This document shows positions 17,561 to 26,430 of a stretch of 44,844 nucleotides of DNA, one piece after another. Position 1 is the first letter of the stretch. Each line of letters begins with the position of its first letter. Origin of the DNA: Oligoflexia bacterium (GTDB lineage Bacteria; Bdellovibrionota_B; Oligoflexia; Oligoflexales; JAGOVF01). Position numbers and translations under genes: made by a program. Location of the stretch: assembly GCA_030432875.1 (NCBI GenBank), contig JAUILP010000025.1, positions 1-44,844 on the forward strand, given 5' to 3'. Below the pieces are notes generated by a model, which was not told the DNA's origin, did no database searches, and saw nothing but the letters and a program-made list of their open reading frames with translations.

Positions 17561-18983
17561 TGTCACCCCTTTGATCGGAGAGATGTTCAAGTTGTTGCTG
17601 TAAATATAAATCGCCTGTGATGATCCCATTTGCTAATAAAAAATGATCATCAAAATCTTTGCCGCTGAGCATAAAATTATAAACCTGGGGAAGATTAGGT
17701 TCCTCGATCAAATCGATTGACATTACGCGTTCTGCAACCATGTTACTTAAAAATATAGTGTCAAGGACACGCAGATCTTTAGCGGCAACTATTTTATCTT
17801 TATCAAGCGTCAAAATGGGGTGCTTAGAGGTGACAACCAGGACTTGAGTATTTGAGGTAATCTTTACTAAAGGCTCGTACTCCGGCCCTTTAATAATAGT
17901 GACGACAAGAGAGCGCTCCTCTTTTATAGGGTTCCAAAGCCAGTCTCCTGGCTGAATGTTTTGTGCCTCTTTAATTTCGCCGTTTGCCATTAATATACCT
18001 GTAGAACCGATAAAACAGCCCGGCATACAGGGCCAATTTCTCGTCGCTACACTAGTCGGGACTTCAGGACAACCCTGTTTAGAAAAATCAAAAGCTCTTA
18101 TGGGTGCACTCCATAAATCGCCATTAGGTGCTGCCCCCTCACAGAGAAAATGTATCTTTTTTCTCAGAGCTCCATAAGCATACCAAGGGACGCCCCCGGA
18201 GTCAGCCAAACCTTTACTTGACCAATACTCATTTGCATGCTCATTTTGTTTACCTAATTGGCAATTGTCATCGTTACCATAATCAAAATAATCTTGGCCA
18301 CAATTTTTAACCATTGCCTTGCGAATATTTTGCTCAGTAAAGGGGTCTCCTGCCCAGTCTATAAGATCAATTCCTTTAGGCCCCTGAATGCCTTTTGGCG
18401 CTTTATTTTCAATACACTTATATTCCCCCTCTGGGGTAATACCCGCCAAAGCAAATCCCGCCTGGCAAGAAAATTTTTTCATGTACACAATATTAGTTAA
18501 AGTAGAGTTACTTACAGTATTTTTTAACGACCAGCGAAAATAAATTTCAGAAGGTACTAAACATGCGGGAGCATTATTGGGACATTTTATCGTGAGTGTT
18601 ATGCTTAAACTGCTTTTACACGAAGTAGAAGGCGAATCACAGGTTATATAGAAATCGTCATAATTAGCCGGACTAATTTGTAGGCCCCAGGGGCTGACAA
18701 AACTTACTTCCTTATCAGTTGTTGCCAGGCAGTTTTTATTGACTAAGCAATCTTTAAGGGTACTATCGATAGTATTCATGCTTAAAATTACGGAACCTGA
18801 GGCAAGAAAGTGATTTAAATTGTCGCGAAAGGCATCCCTTGAAGCTAACTTCTGAGAAAACCGCGCTGCTTCTAATTTTATTTTATGCTGATACGAAGCC
18901 GTTGTTACGAGAGTCCCCAAAATCACAACAGCGACTAACGCACCAATTATCGAAAACCCTCCCTGATGTTTGCCAATCTTCAT
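17553..18983 (-). CDS. Prepilin-like protein fused to a HINT domain
   Basis: 476 residues from the ATG at 18983. The leader MKIGKHQGG precedes FSIIGALVAVVIL: a prepilin site with Phe1 but Gly at +5 instead of Glu, like GspK-type tip pseudopilins. A Cys-rich domain (about 75-190) follows, then three G-X-Y triplets (GIQGPKGID, about 198-206). The C-terminal third is a HINT fold: Cys323 opens CFIGSTGILMANG, then IQPGD, the block B motif TSKH (385-388), and the final strand VYNFML with HFLLANGIITGD (447-458). The His-Asn that inteins need for C-terminal cleavage is absent, so only the N-S shift (hedgehog-like cleavage or transfer before Cys323) seems possible. First gene of the operon. Domain calls are from motifs; function is inferred. 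Confidence 0.8.
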   Translation of the reverse strand: MKIGKHQGGFSIIGALVAVVILGTLVTTASYQHKIKLEAARFSQKLASRDAFRDNLNHFLASGSVILSMNTIDSTLKDCLVNKNCLATTDKEVSFVSPWGLQISPANYDDFYITCDSPSTSCKSSLSITLTIKCPNNAPACLVPSEIYFRWSLKNTVSNSTLTNIVYMKKFSCQAGFALAGITPEGEYKCIENKAPKGIQGPKGIDLIDWAGDPFTEQNIRKAMVKNCGQDYFDYGNDDNCQLGKQNEHANEYWSSKGLADSGGVPWYAYGALRKKIHFLCEGAAPNGDLWSAPIRAFDFSKQGCPEVPTSVATRNWPCMPGCFIGSTGILMANGEIKEAQNIQPGDWLWNPIKEERSLVVTIIKGPEYEPLVKITSNTQVLVVTSKHPILTLDKDKIVAAKDLRVLDTIFLSNMVAERVMSIDLIEEPNLPQVYNFMLSGKDFDDHFLLANGIITGDLYLQQQLEHLSDQRGDNE

Positions 18984-19066
18984 TTTCTCTGCCTCATACA
19001 ATTCACATTTTTTCAGGTTTGAAGTTTTTTTTAAAACAGAGCTCTCTAAACTAAAAAAGGCTGCTA

Positions 19067-19855
19067 TTACCTAAATATATGTTTACAAAGCTTTCTATTT
19101 ACCCCGGGAACGTCAAGGGTCAAAAACTTTCTATCCTTTAAATTAAAAGTATTTGAAAAAATATTTTTATTGACCTCATCCGCACTTTCGATGGTAGCCA
19201 AATAATTTTTACCAAGAGAGAGCCCAGAAAATACCTCTTTTAAAAAAAGAAGATCCTTTTGAGGATTTTTTAAATAAAAAATATAATTATCAATTACAAG
19301 CAGCATTTGAAATATAAATATACTGTCATCAATTTTTGCAGCGTCGCCATTTTTTCGGAGGTAAAATAGGTTTTTAAGAACTTCATTAATGTTTTTCAAT
19401 TTTTTATTTTGACAGGATTTTTCCTGTCCCGAATCATTGCAAACAAAAAAACCCCATAGACTTAACTCATCAGTTTTAGGGACCAAGAATTTAAAATTCA
19501 TTTTTTTAACGAGATTTTTTTTGGCAATCGTGAAAAATTGAGGCTTGGTTTTTTTTCGGTCTAATCTTTCGAGCGTAGCAATCATGCCTCTTTCTGGCAC
19601 TGAGTGCAAAGAAAACTCTAGAGCATCCCAGTCTCCCAGCATGCACCCGTAAGGGCTGACTTTGGGAATCATTGTAATCTGAGCTTCAAGATTTTTTCTA
19701 TTTATTTTTGAGGCAAACTGCCCTAATTCCTTTACTGCTATAAGCTCAGAAATTACGGCTCCTTTATTATTTCCACGATAAAAATAATAAAAAACGAGTA
19801 AAATGACCAAAACAAGGAGGAAAAGCAAATTTTTATTGTTTTTTATTTTTTTCAT
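19067..19855 (-). CDS. Membrane-anchored protein of unknown family
   Basis: 262 residues from the ATG at 19855; the ribosome site is weak. Basic N-terminus (MKKIKNNKN), then a single hydrophobic helix (about 9-25), then a soluble, presumably periplasmic domain rich in Lys and aromatic residues. Four or five cysteines lie in spaced positions (YGCML, VCNDSGQEKSC, KLCKHIF). No recognisable domain. It is encoded 83 nt upstream of the HINT-pseudopilin gene on the same strand, so it may belong to the same operon, for example as an assembly or substrate protein. Confidence 0.6.
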   Translation of the reverse strand: MKKIKNNKNLLFLLVLVILLVFYYFYRGNNKGAVISELIAVKELGQFASKINRKNLEAQITMIPKVSPYGCMLGDWDALEFSLHSVPERGMIATLERLDRKKTKPQFFTIAKKNLVKKMNFKFLVPKTDELSLWGFFVCNDSGQEKSCQNKKLKNINEVLKNLFYLRKNGDAAKIDDSIFIFQMLLVIDNYIFYLKNPQKDLLFLKEVFSGLSLGKNYLATIESADEVNKNIFSNTFNLKDRKFLTLDVPGVNRKLCKHIFR

Positions 19856-19975
19856 TACAATAGAGCCCAAGCAAAGCCCGGTTAAGCAAAAAACTGAAAT
19901 CAGAGGAATTTGCTATATTATCGCAGAGCTTTCTGAAAAAAGAAATTCTTTTTTATAATAGTATTAATTTATGGC

Positions 19976-20665
19976 TCACGACTTTGGACAGTACTGATTA
20001 AGATAGGCTTCAATTCTTTTTTCTAAATTAGGATGATGGAGAAATAACTTATTTTTGATATGAGCATCATTTTGGATGAGCGTAATGATTTCTCTTATGG
20101 TAAGTAGACTTTGGGTTTTGATGCTATAATCCTCTTCCAACTCTTTTCCCGCATTCTTCTCGCGACTGCCTAATTCTTGGCGATCAACACCCACAAGTAA
20201 CAGGCACCCCTTAACGCCATAGTTCTTAAGATTTGCAATTGACTCCCGAGCGCTCACCCCACCGGTGAGAACATCATCGATGAGGATTACGTCTTCACCA
20301 CCGCGAAAGGCATAGCCTACTAGGTTCCCAGTTTCGCCGTGCGTTTTAATTTCTTTGCGATTAAAGGTATAAAATGCTTTTTTATGAAAAGTGTAGTGCA
20401 AGGCCAAACTCGTCGCTACCGCTAACGGAATGCCTTTATAGGCAGCACCATATAGATAAAACTCTTCTTTTTTGGGAAATATGTGCATAAGCTTCTCAGC
20501 ATAAAGCTGTGCCAGCTCACTTAGGAGACGACCTTCATTAAAACAGCCAAAATTCAAAAAATACGGGCTTTGCCGTCCTGATTTTGTGGTAAAATCGCCA
20601 AATTTAATGGCTTCAGCTTCTAAGATAAGATGTAGAAACTTTTCTTTTATCGTTTCATTATTCAC
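19976..20665 (-). CDS. pyrE: Orotate phosphoribosyltransferase
   Basis: 229 residues. The PRPP-binding loop VILIDDVLTGG (126-136) and the N-terminal FGDFTTKSGRQSPYF (OPRTase substrate region) are intact, as is GAAYKGIPLA and the KxH loop (RKEIKTHGE). It converts orotate and PRPP to OMP in pyrimidine synthesis. GTG start behind GGAGTGG. It begins 29 nt after the batE-like stop on the same strand and could be transcribed with the bat operon, an unusual setting for pyrE. The A/T-only inverted repeat at 19938-19956 downstream might be a weak terminator. Confidence 0.93.
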   Translation of the reverse strand: MNNETIKEKFLHLILEAEAIKFGDFTTKSGRQSPYFLNFGCFNEGRLLSELAQLYAEKLMHIFPKKEEFYLYGAAYKGIPLAVATSLALHYTFHKKAFYTFNRKEIKTHGETGNLVGYAFRGGEDVILIDDVLTGGVSARESIANLKNYGVKGCLLLVGVDRQELGSREKNAGKELEEDYSIKTQSLLTIREIITLIQNDAHIKNKLFLHHPNLEKRIEAYLNQYCPKS

Positions 20666-20694
20666 GCAACGTCCACTCCAAAATATTGAACCAT

Positions 20695-21456
20695 TTAGTA
20701 ATAAGCGACATGGGCATTTTTCATCCAGCCCCGTTGACTCCCATCGACCATTCTCACCTTATAATAACCATCTTCAATCTCTATAATTTGCACCGCTGTC
20801 CCCTGTGGGATTTTTGCAATGATACTTTCCTGAACCCCAAGACCAGTATAAATCTCACCTTCAGACGCTGTGACAATACCAATTTTGGGATTCATTTGGT
20901 CGCGCAGATAATAGGCGCCGTAAAAAGCGACGGACAAGAAACAAACAAAATATCCTAAGGAAATTAAAGACCTTGGTAATCGAGACATTTTTATCAGAGT
21001 AAAAATGATTAAAGAAAATACTCCTAAAAGAAAGCCCATCATAACCCAAGTCGAGGAAGCTAGGTAACCAACACCATCAAAAAGAGAACCCCAAAGAGGG
21101 CCAAAAATAGTTTTAGCCGGTGAGTCACGGGATTCTTTTTTATTATCGCGCAAAAAAGTTCCCCACTCTAATACTTCATGGTTTCTGGGTTCTAGGCGCT
21201 GAGCGGCTAAAAAAGCTGCCTCTCCGCGCGCCAGATCTTTTTTTAGGTAGTAAGCTTTTGTCAAACGCATCAGTAGCGCAGTGCTATAGTTGTTTTCGCT
21301 TACAAGCGATTCGTATAATTCGGTCGCCTTGGTATAATTTTCGCTCACAAAAGCGTGATCGGCCTCTTTAAGGACTTCCTGCAAAGTGTTTTCTTCTGCA
21401 CCCAGCATTGGTGCGAAAAAACATGATAGAAATAAAATCAATGGTAAATTTTTCAT
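20695..21456 (-). CDS. batE: BatE-like TPR-SH3 protein
   Basis: 253 residues. Signal peptide (to about residue 20), one to two TPR units (about 25-100: FVSENYTKATELYESL, EAAFLAAQRLEP), two membrane helices (about 130-185), then a bacterial SH3-like domain (about 190-250: VQIIEIEDGYYKV, RGWMKNAHVAYY). This TPR-TM-SH3 arrangement is that of BatE. The start ATGA overlaps the batD stop by 4 nt. It is thought to act in the periplasm with BatA-D, a system linked to aerotolerance and stress in Bacteroides and Leptospira; the biochemistry is unresolved. Confidence 0.85.
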   Translation of the reverse strand: MKNLPLILFLSCFFAPMLGAEENTLQEVLKEADHAFVSENYTKATELYESLVSENNYSTALLMRLTKAYYLKKDLARGEAAFLAAQRLEPRNHEVLEWGTFLRDNKKESRDSPAKTIFGPLWGSLFDGVGYLASSTWVMMGFLLGVFSLIIFTLIKMSRLPRSLISLGYFVCFLSVAFYGAYYLRDQMNPKIGIVTASEGEIYTGLGVQESIIAKIPQGTAVQIIEIEDGYYKVRMVDGSQRGWMKNAHVAYY

Positions 21457-23324
21457 TTTATCCCTTCTAGAGTCTGGGCAATGTTTTCCATTTTTTCCAT
21501 AATGACAGTCGTTTTTTCAGGAGCAATTTGCCCCGCGCTATACTGACAAGCTTCGATTTCACTAAAAACGGAGAGCAGATCTTTTTTTAAAGGCTCTGGA
21601 AGATTGATTTTATACAAATAGTCACCGATTGCCCCTGACGTGAGCATACCAGGCGGAATTTTAAACTTGCATCCAACCAAATTTTTAAACCCTAAAGTCA
21701 ATGGTAAAAACTCACCCTCTGGTTGCCCCCCCAGCCGGGCCTCGTGATACTGACGCCGATTTTTAGACCAAAGTTTTTTTGCAGCCTCAAAATCAAAAAC
21801 ATCATCCGTTTTTGAGCGAAATCGCTTCTTAAACCACGCAAAATAAGTCCAAACCACTAAAAAAACACCCCACCCTCCTAAAAACCCTAATGATAAAAGA
21901 ACGTATTTTAGGTTAAGGCGTTCATCGCGCAAAATTTGATCATTATCGTAATTAAAAAACATGGTTTTCAGTGCCATTTTGTCAGCAACATTCTCTTTGC
22001 CCCACCCCCCTGCTAAACTTCCAGTTGATTGTGAATTTGATGCCGATGACCCAGCACTCGCTGTGACGATTAAGTCCCCAAAATCAAGACTGAGCTTTTC
22101 AAAACTTTCACTAAGCGTATTAAAATAAGAGAAAGCATAGGTTCCAAGATGATAGGTTCCAGGTACTAGCGGCACTAGTGAATAAGCAAAGGAAGCTTTG
22201 GCAAAATTCCCACCCGACTCCTGCGAGTTTTCATAAGTCGGTTTATCAGCATAAGTCTTGATGTCTTTTAGAGCCGCGATCTGCGGAAGAAGTATGCCGT
22301 CAAGTTTACCCCAGCCTTCCAAATTTATCGACAGTACCGCCGTTTTTTGTGCTTCAATATTTCGTGGCTGGAGACCGCCACTTAAACTAAATTGACCAAT
22401 AATGGGAATATAATCCTGAGGGGCATTTGCCAGGGGGACTTCTTTTACTAAAAGACTATCTTTGGCAGATAAAAGACGTTTTTTTACTTTTTGTCGCCCC
22501 ATCGAGCCGCCACCAAAAAATTGAAAAGGGTCGAATTGACGCGTACTCGGTCGATTTTGATTAGGGGCAAGCGCAAGAATATCCATACGCGCAGGAGGCA
22601 AGGAATAGGTACCCTGCTTAGTAACTTCGACAATATAAGCGACTTCATAAACAGTATAGCTCATCCCATCTAAGTCTTTTTCATATTTTCTATTGCCTTC
22701 TATTTCGGTAACCTTGAATTCACTGGGCAAATTCAGTGTCGCTTTGCCCTCCAAAATATCCTGCCTAGTGTAGAGTAATATTTTGGCAATCGTAGACTCA
22801 CCAACATATAATGTTTTTTTACCAAACTCCCGCTCGATAAAAAATATTCTTTCTTCACCATTTTGGCCATCAGACGCCTGGCCTGCTGGCACAACTTCGA
22901 TGGCAATGGGCGAACTCGACTTTACTTCGCCGTCAACCTTAACCGATAAAGCAGGAATCGTCAGGGTACCCACTGATTTTGGCGATATCGTAAAAGAATA
23001 GATTTCTTTAGAATCGCTCTTGCCATTAATCCAGGAATGACTGGTTGAATGTGCGGATTGCTCAATATCAAAAGAATCTAGGGCAGGCAAATTAAATTCA
23101 TCATCGAGAGAACCCATGATAGTGACGGTTAAAACAATTTCCCCTCCCTCCTCAATTTTACGCGTATCAACCTGAGCTTTAATATTCCCAGCAAATATGA
23201 CATGCGTCGGAATGAAAACTGAAAAGGAAACCAATAACGTAAGTAGTAAGACAAAGAGAAAAGAGTTATTTTTTTTACTCCCCACACCGTCAATCTGATT
23301 CGTGCCTTTGAAAAATAAATTCAT
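21453..23324 (-). CDS. batD: BatD-family protein
   Basis: 623 residues from the ATG at 23324, which overlaps the preceding stop (TAATG). A signal peptide or anchor (about 20-45) is followed by repeated beta-sandwich-like segments typical of BatD (VDTRKIEEGGEIVLTVTI, FTISPKSVGTLTIPAL), a Phe/Gly-rich loop, then a membrane helix (about 490-515) and a cytoplasmic C-terminal domain. BatD is a large periplasmic scaffold. Its place between batB/C and batE is the conserved order. Confidence 0.9.
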   Translation of the reverse strand: MNLFFKGTNQIDGVGSKKNNSFLFVLLLTLLVSFSVFIPTHVIFAGNIKAQVDTRKIEEGGEIVLTVTIMGSLDDEFNLPALDSFDIEQSAHSTSHSWINGKSDSKEIYSFTISPKSVGTLTIPALSVKVDGEVKSSSPIAIEVVPAGQASDGQNGEERIFFIEREFGKKTLYVGESTIAKILLYTRQDILEGKATLNLPSEFKVTEIEGNRKYEKDLDGMSYTVYEVAYIVEVTKQGTYSLPPARMDILALAPNQNRPSTRQFDPFQFFGGGSMGRQKVKKRLLSAKDSLLVKEVPLANAPQDYIPIIGQFSLSGGLQPRNIEAQKTAVLSINLEGWGKLDGILLPQIAALKDIKTYADKPTYENSQESGGNFAKASFAYSLVPLVPGTYHLGTYAFSYFNTLSESFEKLSLDFGDLIVTASAGSSASNSQSTGSLAGGWGKENVADKMALKTMFFNYDNDQILRDERLNLKYVLLSLGFLGGWGVFLVVWTYFAWFKKRFRSKTDDVFDFEAAKKLWSKNRRQYHEARLGGQPEGEFLPLTLGFKNLVGCKFKIPPGMLTSGAIGDYLYKINLPEPLKKDLLSVFSEIEACQYSAGQIAPEKTTVIMEKMENIAQTLEGIK

Positions 23325-25417
23325 TACCAATCTTCTTCCTCCGCTTGCTTTGACGGTTTTTCAGGACTCATGGGCAAATAATTGATCGGAGGGCCGCGAT
23401 CGGGTAAAGCCCGCAGCAGCCGTTCCGTCTCCATATTATTGAGCTCCTGAGTGGGAACCCCAAGCCCTTTTTGCTCGCTTTCCTTGCCCTTAGCTTCGTG
23501 TTCTTGGTCTTTATGAGCAAGATCTTTTTGCGATTTATCTTTTTCCTCTTTAGGCTTCTGATCCTGTTTATCTCCAGAGCTTTGCTTATCCTGCTGATCC
23601 TGTTTATCCTCAGAGTTTTGCTTATCCTGCTGACCCTGTTTATCCTCAGAGTTTTGCTTATCCTGCTGACCCTGTTTATCCTCAGAGTTTTGCTTATCCT
23701 GCTGACCCTGTTTATCCTTAGAGTTTTGCTTATCCTGTTGATCCTTAGAGTTTTGCTGATCCTGCTGATCCTGTTTATCTTTGGAGTTTTGCTGATCCTG
23801 TTGATCCTGTTGATCCTTAGAGTTTTGCTGATCCTGCTGATCTTGTTTAGCTTCAGAGTTTTGCTGATCCTGTTGATCCTGTTTATCCTTAGAGCTTTGC
23901 TTATCCTGCTGATCCTGTTTATCTTCAGAGTTTTGCTTATCTTTCTGGTCCTGTTTATCTTGCTTATTTTTTTCTTTTTGTTTTTCAGCTTCTTGCATCT
24001 GCTGAGCCCAAGTTTTATTTTCAGCTGCTTCCGCATCATTTTTGTTCATATCTAAAACTTCATCATAGGTTTTAATCGCTTCGTCCCATTTTTTCTGATG
24101 CGCGAGAGCATTGCCGAGATTAAAGGTTGCTTGCCGACGTATTTCAGGGTTTTTAGTTTTTTTTGCCTTGCTAAACGCTTCCGCTGCTCGTTCATAATCC
24201 CCAAGCATATAATCTGCCACACCCCGGTTATAAGCACGCAATGGATCGTGCGGGTGATCGATTTCATCCTGCAAAAATTCCCGTGATGCTTCCGCGTAGT
24301 TTTTTTTGTTAAAAGCGTCAATTCCTTTTTTAGCTTCGGCCTGGCCTGGGGAGGCATAAAATGAAGCCGCGAGTAAAGCAAGGCCCAGACCAGAGATTAT
24401 TTTTGAAAAGATTAGCACCTCCTTGCGACGAAAATAGAGCATAAACAAAAATGAAACTAATGCCATCCCCAAAGGCCAAACAAAGACCTCATTCCATATT
24501 TTCTTCTTTTGTGTGCTGACATTGTAGTCGCTTACGCCTGGTTCAAATAAGCCTTGAGTAAAGAGGGCATTTAAATCATCGTCTGTAACTGTGGAATGCA
24601 CATACATTCCGCCACTAATCTCAGCTATTTTTTTCAAGGATTCTGGATTTAAGCGTGACATAATAAGATTGCCTGAGCTGTCTTTTTTAAAACTACCCTC
24701 AACATCAGGCACAGGAGCACCTTCACTCGTGCCGATTCCGAGAATATGAATAGGAATTTTTTTACTTTGAGCATCATTCGCTGCTCCCAAGGGATCTGAG
24801 CTTTTATCCTCACCATCGGTAAGTAAAATTATGGCTTTTTGCCCTGGGGCTGTATTTTTTGCAAGTCGCTCAAAGCTCTGTAAAGCCAGACGTAAAGCCG
24901 TCCCCACAGCGGTACCTCGCGCCGTGATCATTTCTGGTTCAATTAGATCCAAAAAAAGTTGTGCTGCGGCTAAGTCTTCGGTGAGAGGAAACTGCACAAA
25001 TGCTTGCCCGGCAAAAATCACCAACCCAACCCGTGTTCCTTGTAAACGGGCCAATAGATCCCTAATTTTGCGTTTAGCGTGAACAAGGCGGCTTGGACTA
25101 AGATCGGTGGCTCCCATGCTGGCAGAAACATCTAAAGCGATAAATACGTCCCTACCAACACTTTTTTGTTCTTGCCAGGTAAAGCCAAATCGCGGCATGG
25201 CTAAAGCCGCAATTAAGGCGAGGATAGTTAGAATTGCGCAGAGTATTTTTAAAAACATATAGGGTGAGTTTCGACGATCACCCGCACTATTTTTTCCAAA
25301 CTCCTGTGCAAAAAGACGCAGACGAAAAAACAACCTCCGCTGACCCCAGATTAGCAAAAACAAACAGGGGAGTAAGAGAAAAACCAACCAAAGCATTTTT
25401 GGTGAACCCCATGTCAT
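23324..25417 (-). CDS. batB: BatB-BatC fusion: VWA domain plus TPR and Q/D/K-rich repeat tail
   Basis: 697 residues from the ATG at 25417, which shares ATGA with the batA stop and has GAGGA upstream. The N-terminal half is BatB: two helices, then a von Willebrand A domain (about 85-290) with MIDAS DVSASM and LTDGED, then a helix. The second half is BatC: a signal-like helix, two or three TPRs (about 365-470: AYNRGVADYMLGDYERAAEAF, ATFNLGNALAHQKKWDEAI) and the BatC ending with ERLLRALPDRGP. Between TPRs and C-terminus lies a highly repetitive Gln/Asp/Lys/Ser tract of about 140 residues. In many genomes batB and batC are separate genes; here they are one. Confidence 0.9.
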   Translation of the reverse strand: MTWGSPKMLWLVFLLLPCLFLLIWGQRRLFFRLRLFAQEFGKNSAGDRRNSPYMFLKILCAILTILALIAALAMPRFGFTWQEQKSVGRDVFIALDVSASMGATDLSPSRLVHAKRKIRDLLARLQGTRVGLVIFAGQAFVQFPLTEDLAAAQLFLDLIEPEMITARGTAVGTALRLALQSFERLAKNTAPGQKAIILLTDGEDKSSDPLGAANDAQSKKIPIHILGIGTSEGAPVPDVEGSFKKDSSGNLIMSRLNPESLKKIAEISGGMYVHSTVTDDDLNALFTQGLFEPGVSDYNVSTQKKKIWNEVFVWPLGMALVSFLFMLYFRRKEVLIFSKIISGLGLALLAASFYASPGQAEAKKGIDAFNKKNYAEASREFLQDEIDHPHDPLRAYNRGVADYMLGDYERAAEAFSKAKKTKNPEIRRQATFNLGNALAHQKKWDEAIKTYDEVLDMNKNDAEAAENKTWAQQMQEAEKQKEKNKQDKQDQKDKQNSEDKQDQQDKQSSKDKQDQQDQQNSEAKQDQQDQQNSKDQQDQQDQQNSKDKQDQQDQQNSKDQQDKQNSKDKQGQQDKQNSEDKQGQQDKQNSEDKQGQQDKQNSEDKQDQQDKQSSGDKQDQKPKEEKDKSQKDLAHKDQEHEAKGKESEQKGLGVPTQELNNMETERLLRALPDRGPPINYLPMSPEKPSKQAEEEDW
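23560..23990. repeat. Coding minisatellite (36-nt and related units) in batBC
   Basis: Tandem units of 36 nt, plus 33- and 21-nt variants, encode repeats such as DKQNSEDKQGQQ. At least four near-identical 36-nt copies sit at about 23592-23735 and more diverged ones follow. All unit lengths are multiples of three, so copy-number change keeps the frame. This also keeps shadow frames on both strands open. Confidence 0.9.
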
Positions 25418-26430
25418 GCAGGAATCCTCCGCCAAAGGGAAGCATCAAAAACAAAACCAAGTAAACAAAAGACAAGACTCGCCAGGGCAAATGGAAAAAA
25501 CCATTCTTCGACTTCCCTGATATAAGTGGTCTCCCGTTTGGTTTTTTCAAGCTCATCAATTTTTTGATAAACCTCACTCAAATTTTCTGTCGTATCCGCT
25601 TTAAAAAAAGCAGCTCCGGTTTTTGCCGCAATATCCTGCAAAAGTTTTTCATCTACTGTGACTTGGACTTGGCGAATCATGCCTAAATTATCCCTTATAG
25701 GGACAACCCCATTACGGCCCATAGCAATCGTATAAACTTTGATGCCAAATTCTTGAGCAGCCATAACCGCATCTTCCGGGGAAACCTTTCCGGCATTATT
25801 TTCGCCGTCCGTGAGAAGTATAATGATTTTTTCCTTGGCATCAATTTCTTTAATGCGTTTTACTGCCATCGCTAAACCATCACCAATCGCCGTTGAGTTT
25901 CCTGCCATACCCGCCTCCAGGTGATCAAGATAAAACCCGAGAATATCGTGATCATAGGTGAGCGGTGTTTGTGTAAAAGCATATTCGCCGAAGACGACAA
26001 GCCCTAGCCGGTCATCAGACCTTTTGGCGACAAAGTCAGCAAGTACGCCTTTCGCTACGGCAATGCGCGTCGTCCGCGAACCTTTTTGTTCAAAATCAAG
26101 CGCATTCATGCTATTTGATGTGTCCAGAGCCAAAATAATATCTACACCTTCCTCTTCAGCACGATGTTCACTTTTAATCTCCTGGGGACGGGCTAAAGCT
26201 ACAATCAAACAGAGCAGCGTTAACATATGTAACCAAGTGCCAACATAAGGCCGCCAAAGCCCCGACTCTAAAACCCTAGCTGATAACAAGGCTAGGGAAG
26301 AATACGAAAAATTAACTCTCTGACTTTTCTTTTTTTGCCACATAATAATTTGCCACAAGAAGACAAGCGGAATAACTATTAGCCACAAGGGGTACATAAA
26401 GATAAATTGGTGTGAACCAAGGATATTCAT
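25414..26430 (-). CDS. batA: BatA-like von Willebrand A membrane protein
   Basis: 338 residues. Two N-terminal helices (about 10-28 and 55-75), a VWA domain (about 85-290) with MIDAS DTSNSM, a Thr in TQTPLT and LTDGENN, and a C-terminal helix (about 315-332). This is the BatA/BatB layout, with the metal-binding domain in the periplasm or cytoplasmic side near the membrane. The ATG overlaps the upstream stop by 4 nt and the stop overlaps the batB start by 4 nt. Partner interactions via the VWA domain are assumed. Confidence 0.9.
   Translation of the reverse strand: MNILGSHQFIFMYPLWLIVIPLVFLWQIIMWQKKKSQRVNFSYSSLALLSARVLESGLWRPYVGTWLHMLTLLCLIVALARPQEIKSEHRAEEEGVDIILALDTSNSMNALDFEQKGSRTTRIAVAKGVLADFVAKRSDDRLGLVVFGEYAFTQTPLTYDHDILGFYLDHLEAGMAGNSTAIGDGLAMAVKRIKEIDAKEKIIILLTDGENNAGKVSPEDAVMAAQEFGIKVYTIAMGRNGVVPIRDNLGMIRQVQVTVDEKLLQDIAAKTGAAFFKADTTENLSEVYQKIDELEKTKRETTYIREVEEWFFPFALASLVFCLLGFVFDASLWRRIPA

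Noticed and set aside
17553..18983. HINT domain read as a true intein
   Set aside because: No C-terminal His-Asn and no extein resuming after it; the domain ends the protein, so self-splicing is not supported.
19938..19956. A/T-only inverted repeat after pyrE
   Set aside because: Stem has almost no G-C pairs, so too weak to call a terminator in DNA this AT-rich.
23368..24039. 223-codon minus-strand frame of Arg/Ile/Ser/Lys repeats
   Set aside because: Same repeat read in a shifted frame; the Gln/Asp/Lys frame continues the TPR and BatC ends and is the real one.
23471..24055. Long plus-strand ORF rich in Leu/Ile antisense to batBC
   Set aside because: It is the shadow of the tandem repeat, whose unit lengths are multiples of three, so stop-free frames persist on both strands.
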